From a candidate division KSB1 bacterium (GTDB taxonomy: Bacteria > Zhuqueibacterota > Zhuqueibacteria > Zhuqueibacterales > Zhuqueibacteraceae), in the NCBI GenBank assembly GCA_034506255.1, contig JAPDPX010000003.1, positions 372,001 to 436,000 of the forward strand: a DNA stretch of 64,000 nucleotides, written 5' to 3'. Position numbers and translations under genes: made by a program. This document shows positions 36,012 to 45,026 of the stretch, piece by piece (within the stretch, counting starts at the first letter, position 1; each line of letters opens with the position of its first letter). Below the pieces are notes generated by a model. The model worked only from the letters and a program-made list of their open reading frames with translations, made no database searches and was not told where the DNA came from.

Positions 36012-36668
36012 TCAGGTGATCAGAGAGATCAGTTCGGGCAGAGCTTGCACGGTATAATCCGGTTGCAGAGCCAGCAGGGTTTCGGCCGGTCGGTAGCCGT
36101 AGAGCACGGCGCAGGTGGCGATGCCGGCGGCGCGGCCGGCGATCAGATCATTTTCGCCGTCACCGATGATGAGCGCGCTGACGGGGGCCACCCCGAGGTT
36201 TGCCAGGATGTCAAGCAGGGACTGGGGATCGGGTTTGAGTTTGCGCGCCGGGTGGCCGCCCACGATCATGTCGAAATGACCGGCAAGCTGCAAGCGCTGC
36301 AGCATGGCGGTCACGAACTCCTGCGGTTTGTTGGAAAGCAGGGCTTTCTTTTTGCCGGCAAAATGACGCAGGGTTTCCCGCACGCCGGGATACAGGCGCG
36401 AATGATCGAGGAGATGTTCGGCATAGAATTCGCGGAAACGGCGCAGGCCGGCTTCAATTTCCGCGGCGCTGCCGCCGGGGAGAGCGCGCGTTAGCAGCAT
36501 GCGTGCGCCGTCGCCCAAGCAGGCGGTCAGGTGTGCGAGCGGCAGAGGCGGGCGCCCGAGGGAGTGCAAGGCATGATTTACAGCGTTGGCCAAATCCTGG
36601 CGGGTATCGACCAGCGTGCCGTCGAGATCGAAAACGAGCAGAGTGGGTTGAAAGGAAGGGGCCGGCAA
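36012..36668 (-). CDS. gph: Phosphoglycolate-phosphatase-like HAD hydrolase (TTG start)
   Basis: A 218-residue HAD phosphatase. Motif I is VFDLDGTLVDT, motif II LLSNKP, motif III the Lys in ARKLKPDPQ, and motif IV IIGDGENDLIAG, all intact. A small helical cap lies at about 20-85. No ATG precedes motif I at a sensible distance, but GGAGG followed by five A residues stands directly before a TTG at 36668, which makes that codon the best start. It resembles Gph, which removes 2-phosphoglycolate; other small phosphate esters are possible. It is transcribed away from fliW. Confidence 0.85.
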   Translation of the reverse strand: MPAPSFQPTLLVFDLDGTLVDTRQDLANAVNHALHSLGRPPLPLAHLTACLGDGARMLLTRALPGGSAAEIEAGLRRFREFYAEHLLDHSRLYPGVRETLRHFAGKKKALLSNKPQEFVTAMLQRLQLAGHFDMIVGGHPARKLKPDPQSLLDILANLGVAPVSALIIGDGENDLIAGRAAGIATCAVLYGYRPAETLLALQPDYTVQALPELISLIT

Positions 36669-36774
36669 TTTTTCCTCCGCAATGGAATGGGGGAAAGTAC
36701 GCAGGCGGCAAGTGGGATGCAAGCGCGCGCTGGCGGAAAGCGGCGGGCTGGACGGGCGCCGGCTAATTTTGTGC

Positions 36775-36814
36775 TTGCGGTTTGGTGCAGAAATTCTATA
36801 ATGTGTGCACCAAA
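36775..36814 (+). promoter_or_regulatory. Promoter of fliW-csrA with a dyad around the -10 box
   Basis: TTGCGG (36775-36780), a 16-base spacer and a perfect TATAAT (36797-36802). TTTGGTGCA (36781-36789) and TGCACCAAA (36806-36814) are perfect 9-base inverted repeats that bracket the -10. This could be an operator for an unknown regulator. Confidence 0.7.
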
Positions 36815-36898
36815 AGTTGCCGAACTTTTGCCCTGTTGCCTGCGCCGGTCTGCACCGGACTGTCAGGCAATTCATACGGACGGAGGAGGAAAAACGCT

Positions 36899-37324
36899 AT
36901 GGAAATCCAGCATCGTCACCTGGGTGAGGTGACCTTTTCGGAGAACGAGGTCGTCACCTTTCCCCAAGGATTGCTTGGCTTTCTACGGTTCAAGAAGTAC
37001 ATCTTTCTGGAACCGCCGGAGTACCTGCCGTTTCGATGGATGATCAGCATTGAGAATCCGGAAGTGAGTTTCATGCTGATGAATCCGCTCACCTGCTGCA
37101 CCGATTACAGCCCCAACATTACCCGCCGCGATCTCAACGAATTGTCCGCCGAGAATCCGCAAAGCCTCGAGATGTACTCTATTGTAACGATGAATCTTGA
37201 TCCCCGCTTGGCCACTGTCAACCTGAGTGGCCCGATTCTCGTCAACAAGGCGATGAAGATCGGCAAACAATTGGTGCTCCTTGACGATCGCTACTCGACC
37301 AAGCACCGCATTATTCAATCGTAG
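36899..37324 (+). CDS. fliW: Flagellar assembly factor FliW, CsrA antagonist
   Basis: A 141-residue FliW. It opens with strands around HRHLGEVTFSENEVVTFPQG and contains FRWMISIENPEVSFMLMNP, both characteristic. In other bacteria FliW binds CsrA allosterically, or flagellin, and relieves CsrA repression. GGAGGAGG before the ATG at 36899 gives a strong start. csrA follows after 27 bases, the usual gene pair. No flagellin or other flagellar gene is in the window, so here the pair may regulate other targets such as the polysaccharide locus that follows. Confidence 0.93.
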   Translation: MEIQHRHLGEVTFSENEVVTFPQGLLGFLRFKKYIFLEPPEYLPFRWMISIENPEVSFMLMNPLTCCTDYSPNITRRDLNELSAENPQSLEMYSIVTMNLDPRLATVNLSGPILVNKAMKIGKQLVLLDDRYSTKHRIIQS

Positions 37325-37351
37325 ACGCGCAGACATGATGAAGGAGATGAC

Positions 37352-37636
37352 ATGCTGGTCTTGACAAGGAGGTTGGGTGAGACAATCGTCATCGGTGATG
37401 ATATCGTAATCAAGATCGTGGACATTCATGGGAAACAAATCCGGGTGGGTATCGAAGCGCCCGCCGAGATCAGCGTCTATCGGGGGGAGATTTACGAACG
37501 GATTATGTTGGAGAACAAGGCTGCCGTCGAAGCCGCCCTGGGGGATGTCAAGACCATGACCGATGGTCTGAAAGAGTTGATGTCCAGCAAGCCCATCGTT
37601 GGTCACTCCGATGATGCCAAGTCATCCATCACCTGA
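37352..37636 (+). CDS. csrA: Carbon storage regulator CsrA
   Basis: A 94-residue CsrA. The RNA-binding first strand MLVLTRRLGETIVIGD and the last core strand with EISVYRGEIYERI are intact; a ~40-residue C-terminal extension goes beyond the usual ~60-75 residues and may hold the FliW contact. CsrA binds GGA motifs in 5' leaders and blocks or stabilises mRNAs. AAGGAGAT precedes the ATG and itself contains a GGA, allowing self-control. A strong terminator lies 49 bases downstream. Confidence 0.96.
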   Translation: MLVLTRRLGETIVIGDDIVIKIVDIHGKQIRVGIEAPAEISVYRGEIYERIMLENKAAVEAALGDVKTMTDGLKELMSSKPIVGHSDDAKSSIT

Positions 37637-37684
37637 GACGAGGCCTCAGCCGCCGCTCTTTTTCACAACAGGCACGTACTCATC

Positions 37685-37727
37685 GGCCGGGAACAGAATC
37701 GCCTTGCGCTTGCTCCCGGCCTTTTTT
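37685..37727 (+). terminator. Rho-independent terminator after csrA
   Basis: GGCCGGGA (37685-37692) pairs with TCCCGGCC (37714-37721) and is followed by six T residues (37722-37727). The loop is 21 bases. It ends the fliW-csrA transcript and separates it from the polysaccharide genes. Confidence 0.75.
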
Positions 37728-38055
37728 GTGTCTGGAGCGGACTGTGCCCGCGTTGTCCTGTTCCGCCGCGCTGTCATTCCGTTGCGCCCCGCCCGCCGGT
37801 TTTGCCCGCCAGCCCGGGTTGTGAAATCTGCGTAACTTTTTTCGCTGATTCGCGGCCTTGGTCGATATTGTAAGCTCGTCAATTTTCCGAAGTGGATTTC
37901 GGCTGCTGCCCGCCTCGCGTTCGTGCCGGATGAACGAACGGCTGGCGCGTGGCCGCCGGAGTCATACGGCCTGTTGCAGGGAAGCTAACCGGCCGTTGAC
38001 TGGCCTTTCCCCGGGATGGGACGGGCGCCACGAACCAAATTCTATGGGTGAAGCA
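37728..38055. other. Leader region of the polysaccharide locus
   Basis: No gene. An open frame runs into the SLBB gene from 37858 but has no export signal before residue 67. Several GGA triplets (for example in CGGGATGGGACGGG near 38013-38026) are present and could serve CsrA, though their context is not diagnostic. Confidence 0.4.
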
Positions 38056-38649
38056 ATGCGACGTTTTGTGATGAGAGCAGTGTGTCTGCTCTTTCCTGCC
38101 ATGTGGTCCTTTCTGTCAACCCCGGGTTTCGCACAGGAAGAGGAGGAAACGAAGCCCACCAGCCCCACGCCTTATCGCGGTACACAATATTACCTGGGTG
38201 ACGGCGACGAATTGCTGATGAAAGTCAATATTTGGGGATTCGTGCGCAAACCCGGGCAATATATGGTGCCGACCGACACGGATCTGATTGCGCTGATGTC
38301 CTTCGCCGGCGGGCCGATCGAAGAAGCCAGGATCAAAGCGATTCGCATCGTGCGTGCGCTCAACCCGGCGGCGGCGCGCACCACCAGTCTGGCGCCGGCA
38401 ACAAACGGGCCAGTCAATCAGGCGAAACCGGCCGCGCCCGACGCGGAGGACAGCGCCCCCCGGGTGAAGGTGCTCACCGTCGATGTCAAGAAGTTTCTCG
38501 AGACCGGTGACACCGGCTTGATCCCAGCGCTGCAGCCCGGCGATACCATCGTCGTGTCCGGCAACTCCTACACCAGCATCCGCAAAATTTTGGATTTGGT
38601 CACGCGCGTCGCGATTCTCGGCCAGCTTTATTTTTGGCTGAATCGCTGA
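38056..38649 (+). CDS. SLBB-domain polysaccharide export protein
   Basis: A 197-residue exported protein. The signal peptide (about 1-26, ending PGFAQ) is followed by an SLBB-type domain with VNIWGFVRKPGQYMVP and LIALMSFAGGP, then an Ala/Pro-rich insert and a second half with LQPGDTIVVSG, as in Wza-type outer-membrane polysaccharide exporters. A hydrophobic C-terminal segment (RVAILGQLYFWL) may enter the membrane. It is smaller than Wza and lacks the N-terminal polysaccharide-export domain, so it is probably a partner of a full exporter. The start at 38056 suits the signal; 38044 is possible. A Wzc-type kinase follows. Confidence 0.8.
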   Translation: MRRFVMRAVCLLFPAMWSFLSTPGFAQEEEETKPTSPTPYRGTQYYLGDGDELLMKVNIWGFVRKPGQYMVPTDTDLIALMSFAGGPIEEARIKAIRIVRALNPAAARTTSLAPATNGPVNQAKPAAPDAEDSAPRVKVLTVDVKKFLETGDTGLIPALQPGDTIVVSGNSYTSIRKILDLVTRVAILGQLYFWLNR

Positions 38650-38769
38650 GCGGTCGGGCGGCCGGCGCGGTTCCACCTCCCCCGTGGTGGGCCGCCGCCG
38701 GCAGCCAGTCCGGCATGCGAACCGGTGTTCCGGTTCCTCACCATCGCACTCATTCAGGAATATTTTACC

Positions 38770-41103
38770 ATGGAAGAACTGCGGGAGCGACAAATCTCGT
38801 TCAATGACTACGTGCGGATTCTCTATCGCGGGCGCTGGATCATTCTCACCGCCTTCAGTGTGGTGATGCTGATCACCGGCTATATCACCTTCACCACCAA
38901 ACCGGTGTATGAGGCCTCCGCCAAGCTGATGATCGAAGAGAAGGGCGGCGTGGAGGACGAGATTTTCGACATCGGCGGCTTCATCAAGAAGGAGACGATG
39001 ATCAACAACCAGGTCGAGATCCTGAAGAGCCGCAGCCTCGCCGAGACCACGATCAACCGGCTGCAAAAATCGCAATTTGCCGATCAGCTCGAATTGCTCA
39101 ACCCGGAAGCCGAGTTGGACAGCCATTTTCTCGCCGACATCGGCCGCTGGTTTGCCGGCTTGTTCGGTACGCCGGCGGATTCTGCCGGGGAAGTGGCGCT
39201 GGATGACATTGTGGAAGAGTTGCGCAATCGCATCACCATCATCCCCATCCGCGACACGGACATGATCGAAATCAAGGTTGCTGCCGCCTCACCGGAGGAA
39301 GCCGCCTTTATCACCAACACGCTGGTGCAATCCTACAGTGAGCGCAACCGTCTCAGCAGCCAGGAGGAAGTGCGGCAGGTGAAGAACTTCCTGGAAGAGC
39401 AACTGCAGAACATCGAGCGGCAACTGGCGCGCTCCGAGGAGGAGCTCAAAACCTTCAAGGAGACGCAGAAGGTCGTGGCGCTGCCCAACGAAACCCAGGA
39501 ACTCATCCGCAAACTTGCCGAATTCGAAGGCCTCTACAACGAAGCGCTCACCGAATACAACGCCAATCAGCAGCGGCTGCAGTATGTCGACCGGCAACTC
39601 GAGGCCAACAAGCAGAATTTCGACCTGGACAACGTCTCGGTGACACCCTATTTCGAGGGTTTGAAAAGACAGATCGGCGAGCTGCAGGGCAAACGCGCAC
39701 TCTACCTGGCGAATCTCATCAACCAGGGCGTCTATCGTGAGGATGACCCGCAACTTCGCAAGTTCGATGATCAAATCGAGCTACTCAACCGACAATTGCG
39801 CGAGGAGATCCTGAAGTTCACCAAGCTCGACGTGCTCGATCCGGTTTCCTTCGGTTCGAACCTGATCGCGCGCAAGGTGGAAATCGAGGCGAATCTGCAG
39901 GCGCTGCAGCCCAAGCTCGAGGCCCTGCAGGGCATCATCCGGCAATACAGCCGCGAGCTGGAATCGCTGCCGGAAAAGAGTCTGCAACTGGCGCGGCTGG
40001 AGCGCGCCGCTACGGTAGACGAGAAGATCTACCTGATGATGCAGGAGAAATACGAGGAATCCCGCATTACCGAAGTTGGCCAGCTCGGCCAGGTGCGCAT
40101 CATCGACACCGCGCGCGCGCCCAAGGAGCCGATTAAGCCGCGCAAGAAGCTTTATCTCGTGGTGGGGGCGTTGATCGGCCTGGGGCTGGGCCTGGCGCTC
40201 ACGTTCATGTTCGAATACATCGACAACTCGGTGCGCTCGATCGAGGATGTCGAGCGCCTGGGGATCACCGTGCTGGGCTCGATCCCGATGATCAAACAGG
40301 AGGAGGCGGTGAAGCGGTTGAAAGTCATGCCGAACATGAACGGCTCGCAGGACAGCGAGGAGGTGCGCAAGATCGCCGCCCGCCTGATCACCCATTTCGC
40401 GCCCAAGTCGCCGATCTCGGAGGCCTACCGCACTTTTCGCACCAACCTGCAGTACACCCGGCTGGACCGCGACCTGAAGGCACTGCTGGTGACCAGTCCC
40501 GGACCGGGCGAGGGCAAATCGACCTCGGTTTCCAATCTCGCCATCACCATGGCGCAAATGGGCAGCCGCGTGCTGCTGATCGACTCGGATTTGCGCCGCC
40601 CGGTACTGCACACCATCTTCAAGGTCGACCGCCGCATCGGCCTGTCGAATATTCTGGTGGGCAAGGCCACGATCGCGGAGGCGGTGCAACCCACGGAGAT
40701 CGACAATCTTTATGTGTTGCCCTGTGGCACACTGCCGCCCAACCCCTCCGAGTTGCTCGCGTCGAACGCCATGACACGCACGCTGGAAGAGATGAAGCAG
40801 ATGTATGACATCGTGCTGTTCGACAGCCCGCCCATCATCGCGGTCACCGATGCCGCGGTGCTGGGACCGCGGCTGGACGGCGTGATCCTGGTGTTGAAAT
40901 CCGGCCAAACCGACCGGGAAGCCGCGTTCCGTGCCTACACCCTGCTCAAGAATGTCAATGCCCGCCTGCTGGGCGCGCTGCTCAATGGCGTGCATATCGA
41001 GAGCATGTACGGCAGCTACTACTATTACTATCATTACTACTACTATGGCAGGGACGGCGAGAAAAAACGCAAAACCCGGCGCAGCAGCCACAGTCGCGCC
41101 TGA
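38770..41103 (+). CDS. Wzc-type polysaccharide co-polymerase and BY-kinase
   Basis: A 777-residue inner-membrane protein. A Wzz domain begins after the first helix (about 33-52), a long coiled coil covers about 210-420, and a second helix lies near 465-488. The cytosolic tyrosine kinase has Walker A GPGEGKST (near 577), Walker A' LLIDSDLRRP and Walker B VLFDSPP. The C-terminus ends in a tyrosine cluster with ten Tyr in YGSYYYYYHYYYYG, the autophosphorylation site that controls chain length in Wzx/Wzy pathways. It sits 120 bases after the SLBB gene and fits with the Wzx and Wzy genes downstream. Confidence 0.95.
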   Translation: MEELRERQISFNDYVRILYRGRWIILTAFSVVMLITGYITFTTKPVYEASAKLMIEEKGGVEDEIFDIGGFIKKETMINNQVEILKSRSLAETTINRLQKSQFADQLELLNPEAELDSHFLADIGRWFAGLFGTPADSAGEVALDDIVEELRNRITIIPIRDTDMIEIKVAAASPEEAAFITNTLVQSYSERNRLSSQEEVRQVKNFLEEQLQNIERQLARSEEELKTFKETQKVVALPNETQELIRKLAEFEGLYNEALTEYNANQQRLQYVDRQLEANKQNFDLDNVSVTPYFEGLKRQIGELQGKRALYLANLINQGVYREDDPQLRKFDDQIELLNRQLREEILKFTKLDVLDPVSFGSNLIARKVEIEANLQALQPKLEALQGIIRQYSRELESLPEKSLQLARLERAATVDEKIYLMMQEKYEESRITEVGQLGQVRIIDTARAPKEPIKPRKKLYLVVGALIGLGLGLALTFMFEYIDNSVRSIEDVERLGITVLGSIPMIKQEEAVKRLKVMPNMNGSQDSEEVRKIAARLITHFAPKSPISEAYRTFRTNLQYTRLDRDLKALLVTSPGPGEGKSTSVSNLAITMAQMGSRVLLIDSDLRRPVLHTIFKVDRRIGLSNILVGKATIAEAVQPTEIDNLYVLPCGTLPPNPSELLASNAMTRTLEEMKQMYDIVLFDSPPIIAVTDAAVLGPRLDGVILVLKSGQTDREAAFRAYTLLKNVNARLLGALLNGVHIESMYGSYYYYYHYYYYGRDGEKKRKTRRSSHSRA

Positions 41104-41256
41104 AACGGCCTCCGGCCGGCGGCAGCCAATCATCGTCAATTCAACGGACGTAGCAACGCTCAACGGCGTCTGCACCTCAGGCAGGAGGAGCCCGCTCCGG
41201 CGGGCTGACTACAGCCCGATCCATTACCATGCAATCTGAAGAGGAGTCAACCCAGC

Positions 41257-42423
41257 ATGCCAACCAGCATCCCCCACGGCGGCACTCTCGTTGATCGAGT
41301 GCTGCGTGGCTCTGCGAAGGAGGAAGCGCTCGCGCGCGCACAAAAGATGAAGAAGATCCCACTGGGTGAAGTGGCGATCTCCGATCTGCAAATGATTGCG
41401 ATGGGCGCAATGAGCCCGCTCACCGGCTTCATGAACCGGGAAGACTACGAGAGCGTGGTGCACACCATGCGCTTGAAAAACGGCTTCATCTGGTCGATCC
41501 CGGTCACGCTGCCGGTGCCGGAGGAGCTCGCCGCGGAGGTGCGCCTCGGCGAGGAAGTCGCCTTGATCGAAATGAGTGGCAGAATCCTGGGCACGCTCAA
41601 GATCACGGACAAGTTCACGCCCGACAAGATGGTGGAGGCCCGCGAAGTCTATCGCACCACGGATCCCGCCCATCCCGGGGTGGCGCGCCTGCTGGCGCAG
41701 GGCAACACCTGTCTGGCCGGCGAGATTTGGCAGGTGGACAATCCCGCCGAGCTGCCCTTTGCCGGCTACCACTTCACGCCGGCGCAACTGCGCCAGCAAT
41801 TCGAGCAGCGCGGCTGGAAAACCGTGGTCGGTTTTCAAACCCGCAATCCCGTGCACCGGGCACATGAATACATTCAGAAGTGTGCGCTCGAAATCGTCGA
41901 TGGCCTGCTGTTGCATCCCCTGGTGGGCGCCACCAAACAGGATGACATCCCCGCCGACATTCGCATGCGCAGCTATGAAGTGCTGATTCGCGAATACTAC
42001 CCACAGAACCGCGTCGTGCTCAGCGTGTTTCCCGCGGCGATGCGCTATGCCGGGCCGCGCGAGGCCATCTTTCACGCCCTGTGCCGCAAGAATTTTGGCT
42101 GCACTCACATGATCATCGGCCGTGATCATGCCGGCGTCGGCAACTACTACGGCACCTACGATGCCCAGCTCATTTTCGAACAGTTCCGGCCCGAAGAACT
42201 GGGTATTACACCCCTGAAGTTCGAGCATTCATTCTTCTGCCGTACCTGCCAGGCGGTGGTAACGAGCAAGACCTGCCCGCACCCGCCGGCACATCATGTC
42301 ACGCTCTCCGGAACGCAAGTGCGCAACATGCTGGCCAAGGGCGAGCTGCCGCCGCCGGAATTCAGTCGCACGGAGGTTGTGAAAGTGTTGATCGAAGGCC
42401 TGCGCCAGCGGGCGGCCGCTTGA
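41257..42423 (+). CDS. sat: Sulfate adenylyltransferase (ATP sulfurylase)
   Basis: A 388-residue monofunctional ATP sulfurylase making APS from ATP and sulfate. The nucleotide-binding motif [12 protein letters not shown] (near 194) and GRDHAGVG (near 287) are intact, and a C-terminal zinc-type cysteine set occurs in CRTCQAV...KTCPHP. It has no kinase domain; APS kinase is encoded separately at 44026. No APS reductase, PAPS reductase or sulfite reductase is near, so its APS probably feeds PAPS for the sulfotransferases at 45027 and 48194. GAGGAG precedes the ATG at 41257. Confidence 0.95.
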   Translation: MPTSIPHGGTLVDRVLRGSAKEEALARAQKMKKIPLGEVAISDLQMIAMGAMSPLTGFMNREDYESVVHTMRLKNGFIWSIPVTLPVPEELAAEVRLGEEVALIEMSGRILGTLKITDKFTPDKMVEAREVYRTTDPAHPGVARLLAQGNTCLAGEIWQVDNPAELPFAGYHFTPAQLRQQFEQRGWKTVVGFQTRNPVHRAHEYIQKCALEIVDGLLLHPLVGATKQDDIPADIRMRSYEVLIREYYPQNRVVLSVFPAAMRYAGPREAIFHALCRKNFGCTHMIIGRDHAGVGNYYGTYDAQLIFEQFRPEELGITPLKFEHSFFCRTCQAVVTSKTCPHPPAHHVTLSGTQVRNMLAKGELPPPEFSRTEVVKVLIEGLRQRAAA

Positions 42424-42532
42424 GTGTTCGCCGGCACAGGCGCGCCGGCCCGGCCTGCGAACGGCAGTATCAGCGCGAATGCCCGCGAAGGGTGTTCGGG
42501 AGCAGGCCGCATCAGAAAGGAAAGCTTGCTTT

Positions 42533-43927
42533 ATGATTGGCAACCATCGCCGCAAAGTACTGGTCGTGGGGCTCGATTGCGTTCCGCCGGAACTTTTGTT
42601 TCGGCAATATCGCGACGAGCTGCCGCATGTCCGCGACTTGATGGCGCGCGGCCTGTGGGGTGAATTGGAAAGCTGTCATCCGCCCATCACCGTGCCGGCC
42701 TGGTCGTGTATGATGGCGAGCCAGGATCCCGGCCAGCTCGGCATCTACGGCTTTCGCAACCGCGCAGATTACAGTTACGACAAGCTCAGCATCGCCACCG
42801 GCAACGCGGTGAAAGTGGAGCGGGTGTGGGACCTGTTGTCACGCGCGGACAAAAAAGTCGTGGTGGTGGGGGTGCCCGGCACGTATCCCCCGCGGCCGGT
42901 GAATGGCGTGCTGGTCTCTTGTTTCCTGACGCCTGGCATCGAAAGCCAGTACACCCATCCCGCCGGCCTGCGCGAGGAAATCGCCGGGGTGGTGGGCGAG
43001 TACATGGTGGACGTCAAGGGCTTCCGCACCGAAGACAAGGACTGGCTGCTGCGCCAGATCTACGAAATGACCGAGAAGCGTCTGCGTGTGGTGCGGCATT
43101 TCCTGCGCACCAAACCGTGGGACTTCTTCATGTTTGTGGAGATGGGCACCGACCGCATTCACCACGGTTTCTGGAAGTTCAGCGACCCCGGCCATCGCGG
43201 CTATGAACCCGGCAACCGCCATGAGCAGGCGATACGCGATTACTATCGCTACCTCGACCGCGAGCTGGGTGAATTGCTGGCGATGATCGACCAGGACACG
43301 GTGGTGCTGGTGGTGTCGGACCACGGCGCGAAGAAAATGGACGGCGGCATTTGCATCAACGAGTGGCTGTGGCAAAACGGCTATCTCACTCTGCACACGC
43401 CGCCAGCCAGACCCACGGCCATGGACAAATGTGCCGTGGACTGGTCACGGACACGGGCCTGGTCGGAAGGCGGTTATTACGCCCGCCTTTTCCTCAATGT
43501 CAAAGGCCGTGAACCGCAGGGCGTGATCGAGCCGCGCGACTATGAGCGGGTGCGCGACGAGCTCGCCGCTAAAATCGCGGCCATTCCAGACCATCAGGGC
43601 CGGCCGCTTGGCACCCAGGTGTACACGCCGCAGGCGCTCTATCGCGCCACCAACAACATTGCGCCGGACTTGTTGATCTATTTCGGCGATTTGTCCTGGC
43701 GGAGTGTCGGCACGCTGGGCACCGGCGCGATTCACACCTTCGACAACGACACCGGACCGGATGATGCCAATCATGCCCAGCAGGGCATCCTGATTTTGCA
43801 TGATCCGGCCCAACCCGGCGGCGGCCGCGAGATCAAGGGCATGAGCCTGTACGATGTCGCGCCCACGATTCTTCATCTGCTCGGCCAGACGCCGCCGCCG
43901 CACATGATTGGCAAAAGCATTGTGTGA
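42533..43927 (+). CDS. Alkaline-phosphatase-superfamily phosphodiesterase/nucleotide-pyrophosphatase-like enzyme, AP1
   Basis: A 464-residue member of the type I phosphodiesterase family. Metal ligands and nucleophile are in order: D15 (VVGLDCV), T53 (PPITVPAW), an EMGTDRIHHGFW Asp/His pair, SDHG near 262-265, and a late His in GAIHTF. The family motif YPPRPVNG is present. No signal peptide, so it acts in the cytosol or on the inner face of the membrane. AAAGGAAAG precedes the ATG. It lies between sat and cysC. Possible roles are hydrolysis of a phospho- or sulfo-ester, or of PAP/APS-like nucleotides; the substrate is unknown. Confidence 0.82.
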   Translation: MIGNHRRKVLVVGLDCVPPELLFRQYRDELPHVRDLMARGLWGELESCHPPITVPAWSCMMASQDPGQLGIYGFRNRADYSYDKLSIATGNAVKVERVWDLLSRADKKVVVVGVPGTYPPRPVNGVLVSCFLTPGIESQYTHPAGLREEIAGVVGEYMVDVKGFRTEDKDWLLRQIYEMTEKRLRVVRHFLRTKPWDFFMFVEMGTDRIHHGFWKFSDPGHRGYEPGNRHEQAIRDYYRYLDRELGELLAMIDQDTVVLVVSDHGAKKMDGGICINEWLWQNGYLTLHTPPARPTAMDKCAVDWSRTRAWSEGGYYARLFLNVKGREPQGVIEPRDYERVRDELAAKIAAIPDHQGRPLGTQVYTPQALYRATNNIAPDLLIYFGDLSWRSVGTLGTGAIHTFDNDTGPDDANHAQQGILILHDPAQPGGGREIKGMSLYDVAPTILHLLGQTPPPHMIGKSIV

Positions 43928-44025
43928 ACACCTTGCCGATCCGGTCGCAGCAGGAGAGAAACGACCGGCAGGCCAAAAGAATTAATGATCGATTTGCAGT
44001 TGATGACCAACGAGGAAACCACAGC

Positions 44026-44640
44026 ATGACACACGAACGAGGCTGCACCATTTGGTTTACGGGATTGTCCGGCGCAGGCAAATCCACGATCACCGAACAA
44101 CTTGTCCCCCTGCTCAAGCAGCGCGGCTGCAAGGTTGAAGTGCTGGATGGTGACGTGGTGCGCACCAACCTCAGCAAGGGGCTGGGCTTCTCCAAGGAGG
44201 ATCGCGACACCAACATCCGCCGTATCGGGTTTGTCTGCAATCTGCTCACCCGCAACGGTGTGTTTGCGATTTCCGCAGCCATTTCGCCCTACAAGGCCGT
44301 CCGCGATGAAAACCGCGCCTTGATCAAGGATTTTGTCGAAGTCTATGTCAAGGCCTCCCTGGAAACCTGCATCAAGCGCGATGTCAAGGGTCTCTACAAG
44401 AAGGCACTCGCCGGCGAGATCAAGGAATTCACCGGCATCAGCGACCCCTATGAGCCGCCGGACAACCCGGAGGTGATTTGCGAGACCGAGAAGGAAACCC
44501 CGCAGGAATCCGCGCGCAAGATCGTGCGCCGGCTGGAGGAGCTCGGCTATCTTGTGCCGGCCGGCAACAACGGCGACGGCTACAGCAGCCAGGAAGAAGA
44601 AGTCGTGAAGCAACGGCTGACGGAGCTGGGTTATTTGTAA
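44026..44640 (+). CDS. cysC: APS kinase with an added LGYL tail
   Basis: A 204-residue APS kinase, converting APS to PAPS. Walker A is GLSGAGKST (near 13-21), followed by LDGDVVRTNLSKGLGFSKED and the ISPYK loop, all typical. The catalytic core ends near residue 180 at RLEELGYL; then comes a Gly/Asn linker and the tail EEEVVKQRLTELGYL, nearly repeating that ending. The tail matches the C-termini of AP3, AP4 and AP5. GAGGAAACC before the ATG supports the start. A strong terminator lies 65 bases after the stop. Confidence 0.93.
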   Translation: MTHERGCTIWFTGLSGAGKSTITEQLVPLLKQRGCKVEVLDGDVVRTNLSKGLGFSKEDRDTNIRRIGFVCNLLTRNGVFAISAAISPYKAVRDENRALIKDFVEVYVKASLETCIKRDVKGLYKKALAGEIKEFTGISDPYEPPDNPEVICETEKETPQESARKIVRRLEELGYLVPAGNNGDGYSSQEEEVVKQRLTELGYL

Positions 44641-44704
44641 TCGTTGCGGGCACGGGCAGCGGCTTTGCCACCGGCGCCCGTGCCGGCGTTGGCAATCCCA
44701 TTTC

Positions 44705-44750
44705 AAACTCTGTTTCGCGTGATCGTGTGCGGGCGCGAAACAGAGTTTTT
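44705..44750 (+). terminator. Rho-independent terminator after cysC
   Basis: AAACTCTGTTTCGCG (44705-44719) pairs perfectly with 44734-44748 over 15 bp, with a 14-base loop; the stem runs into TTTTT (44746-44750). It ends the sat-AP1-cysC transcript. Confidence 0.8.
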
Positions 44751-44751
44751 C

Positions 44752-44957
44752 GGTAATGCCTCAGTTGCGTGTGGGGACGTGGCGCAGACCTCTTGTCTGC
44801 AGGCAGGGATTCCCGCACTGGTGCACTGTTGCGTTACTTTTTGTAGCCCCCGACTCCTTGTGGGGCGCTGCAGAAGCAGCAAAAATTCATCTTTGAACAG
44901 CCGCCCACCAGGGGCGGGGACTACAGAATTTACGTTTACAGTGCACTAGTCCACACG
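44752..44957 (+). repeat. 206-bp intergenic repeat, copy D1
   Basis: Matches 51982-52187 over its whole length: GGTAATGCCTCAGT at the left, GCAGACCTCTTGTCTGCAGGC (a GCAGAC/GTCTGC hairpin), GTGCACTGTT, TTTTTGTAGCC, GAACAGCCGCCCAC, GGGGCGGGGACTA and TTTACAG...CCACACG at the right. A possible fragment is at 41166-41216. It lies directly after the cysC terminator and fills most of the 44641-45026 gap, where no gene is seen. Confidence 0.8.
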
Positions 44958-45026
44958 CTGCCGGGCGATTACGTTTATCTCAACCGAACCTTTCGAGCAG
45001 ACCGCGCCGCCGGCGCGAGGACAGCC

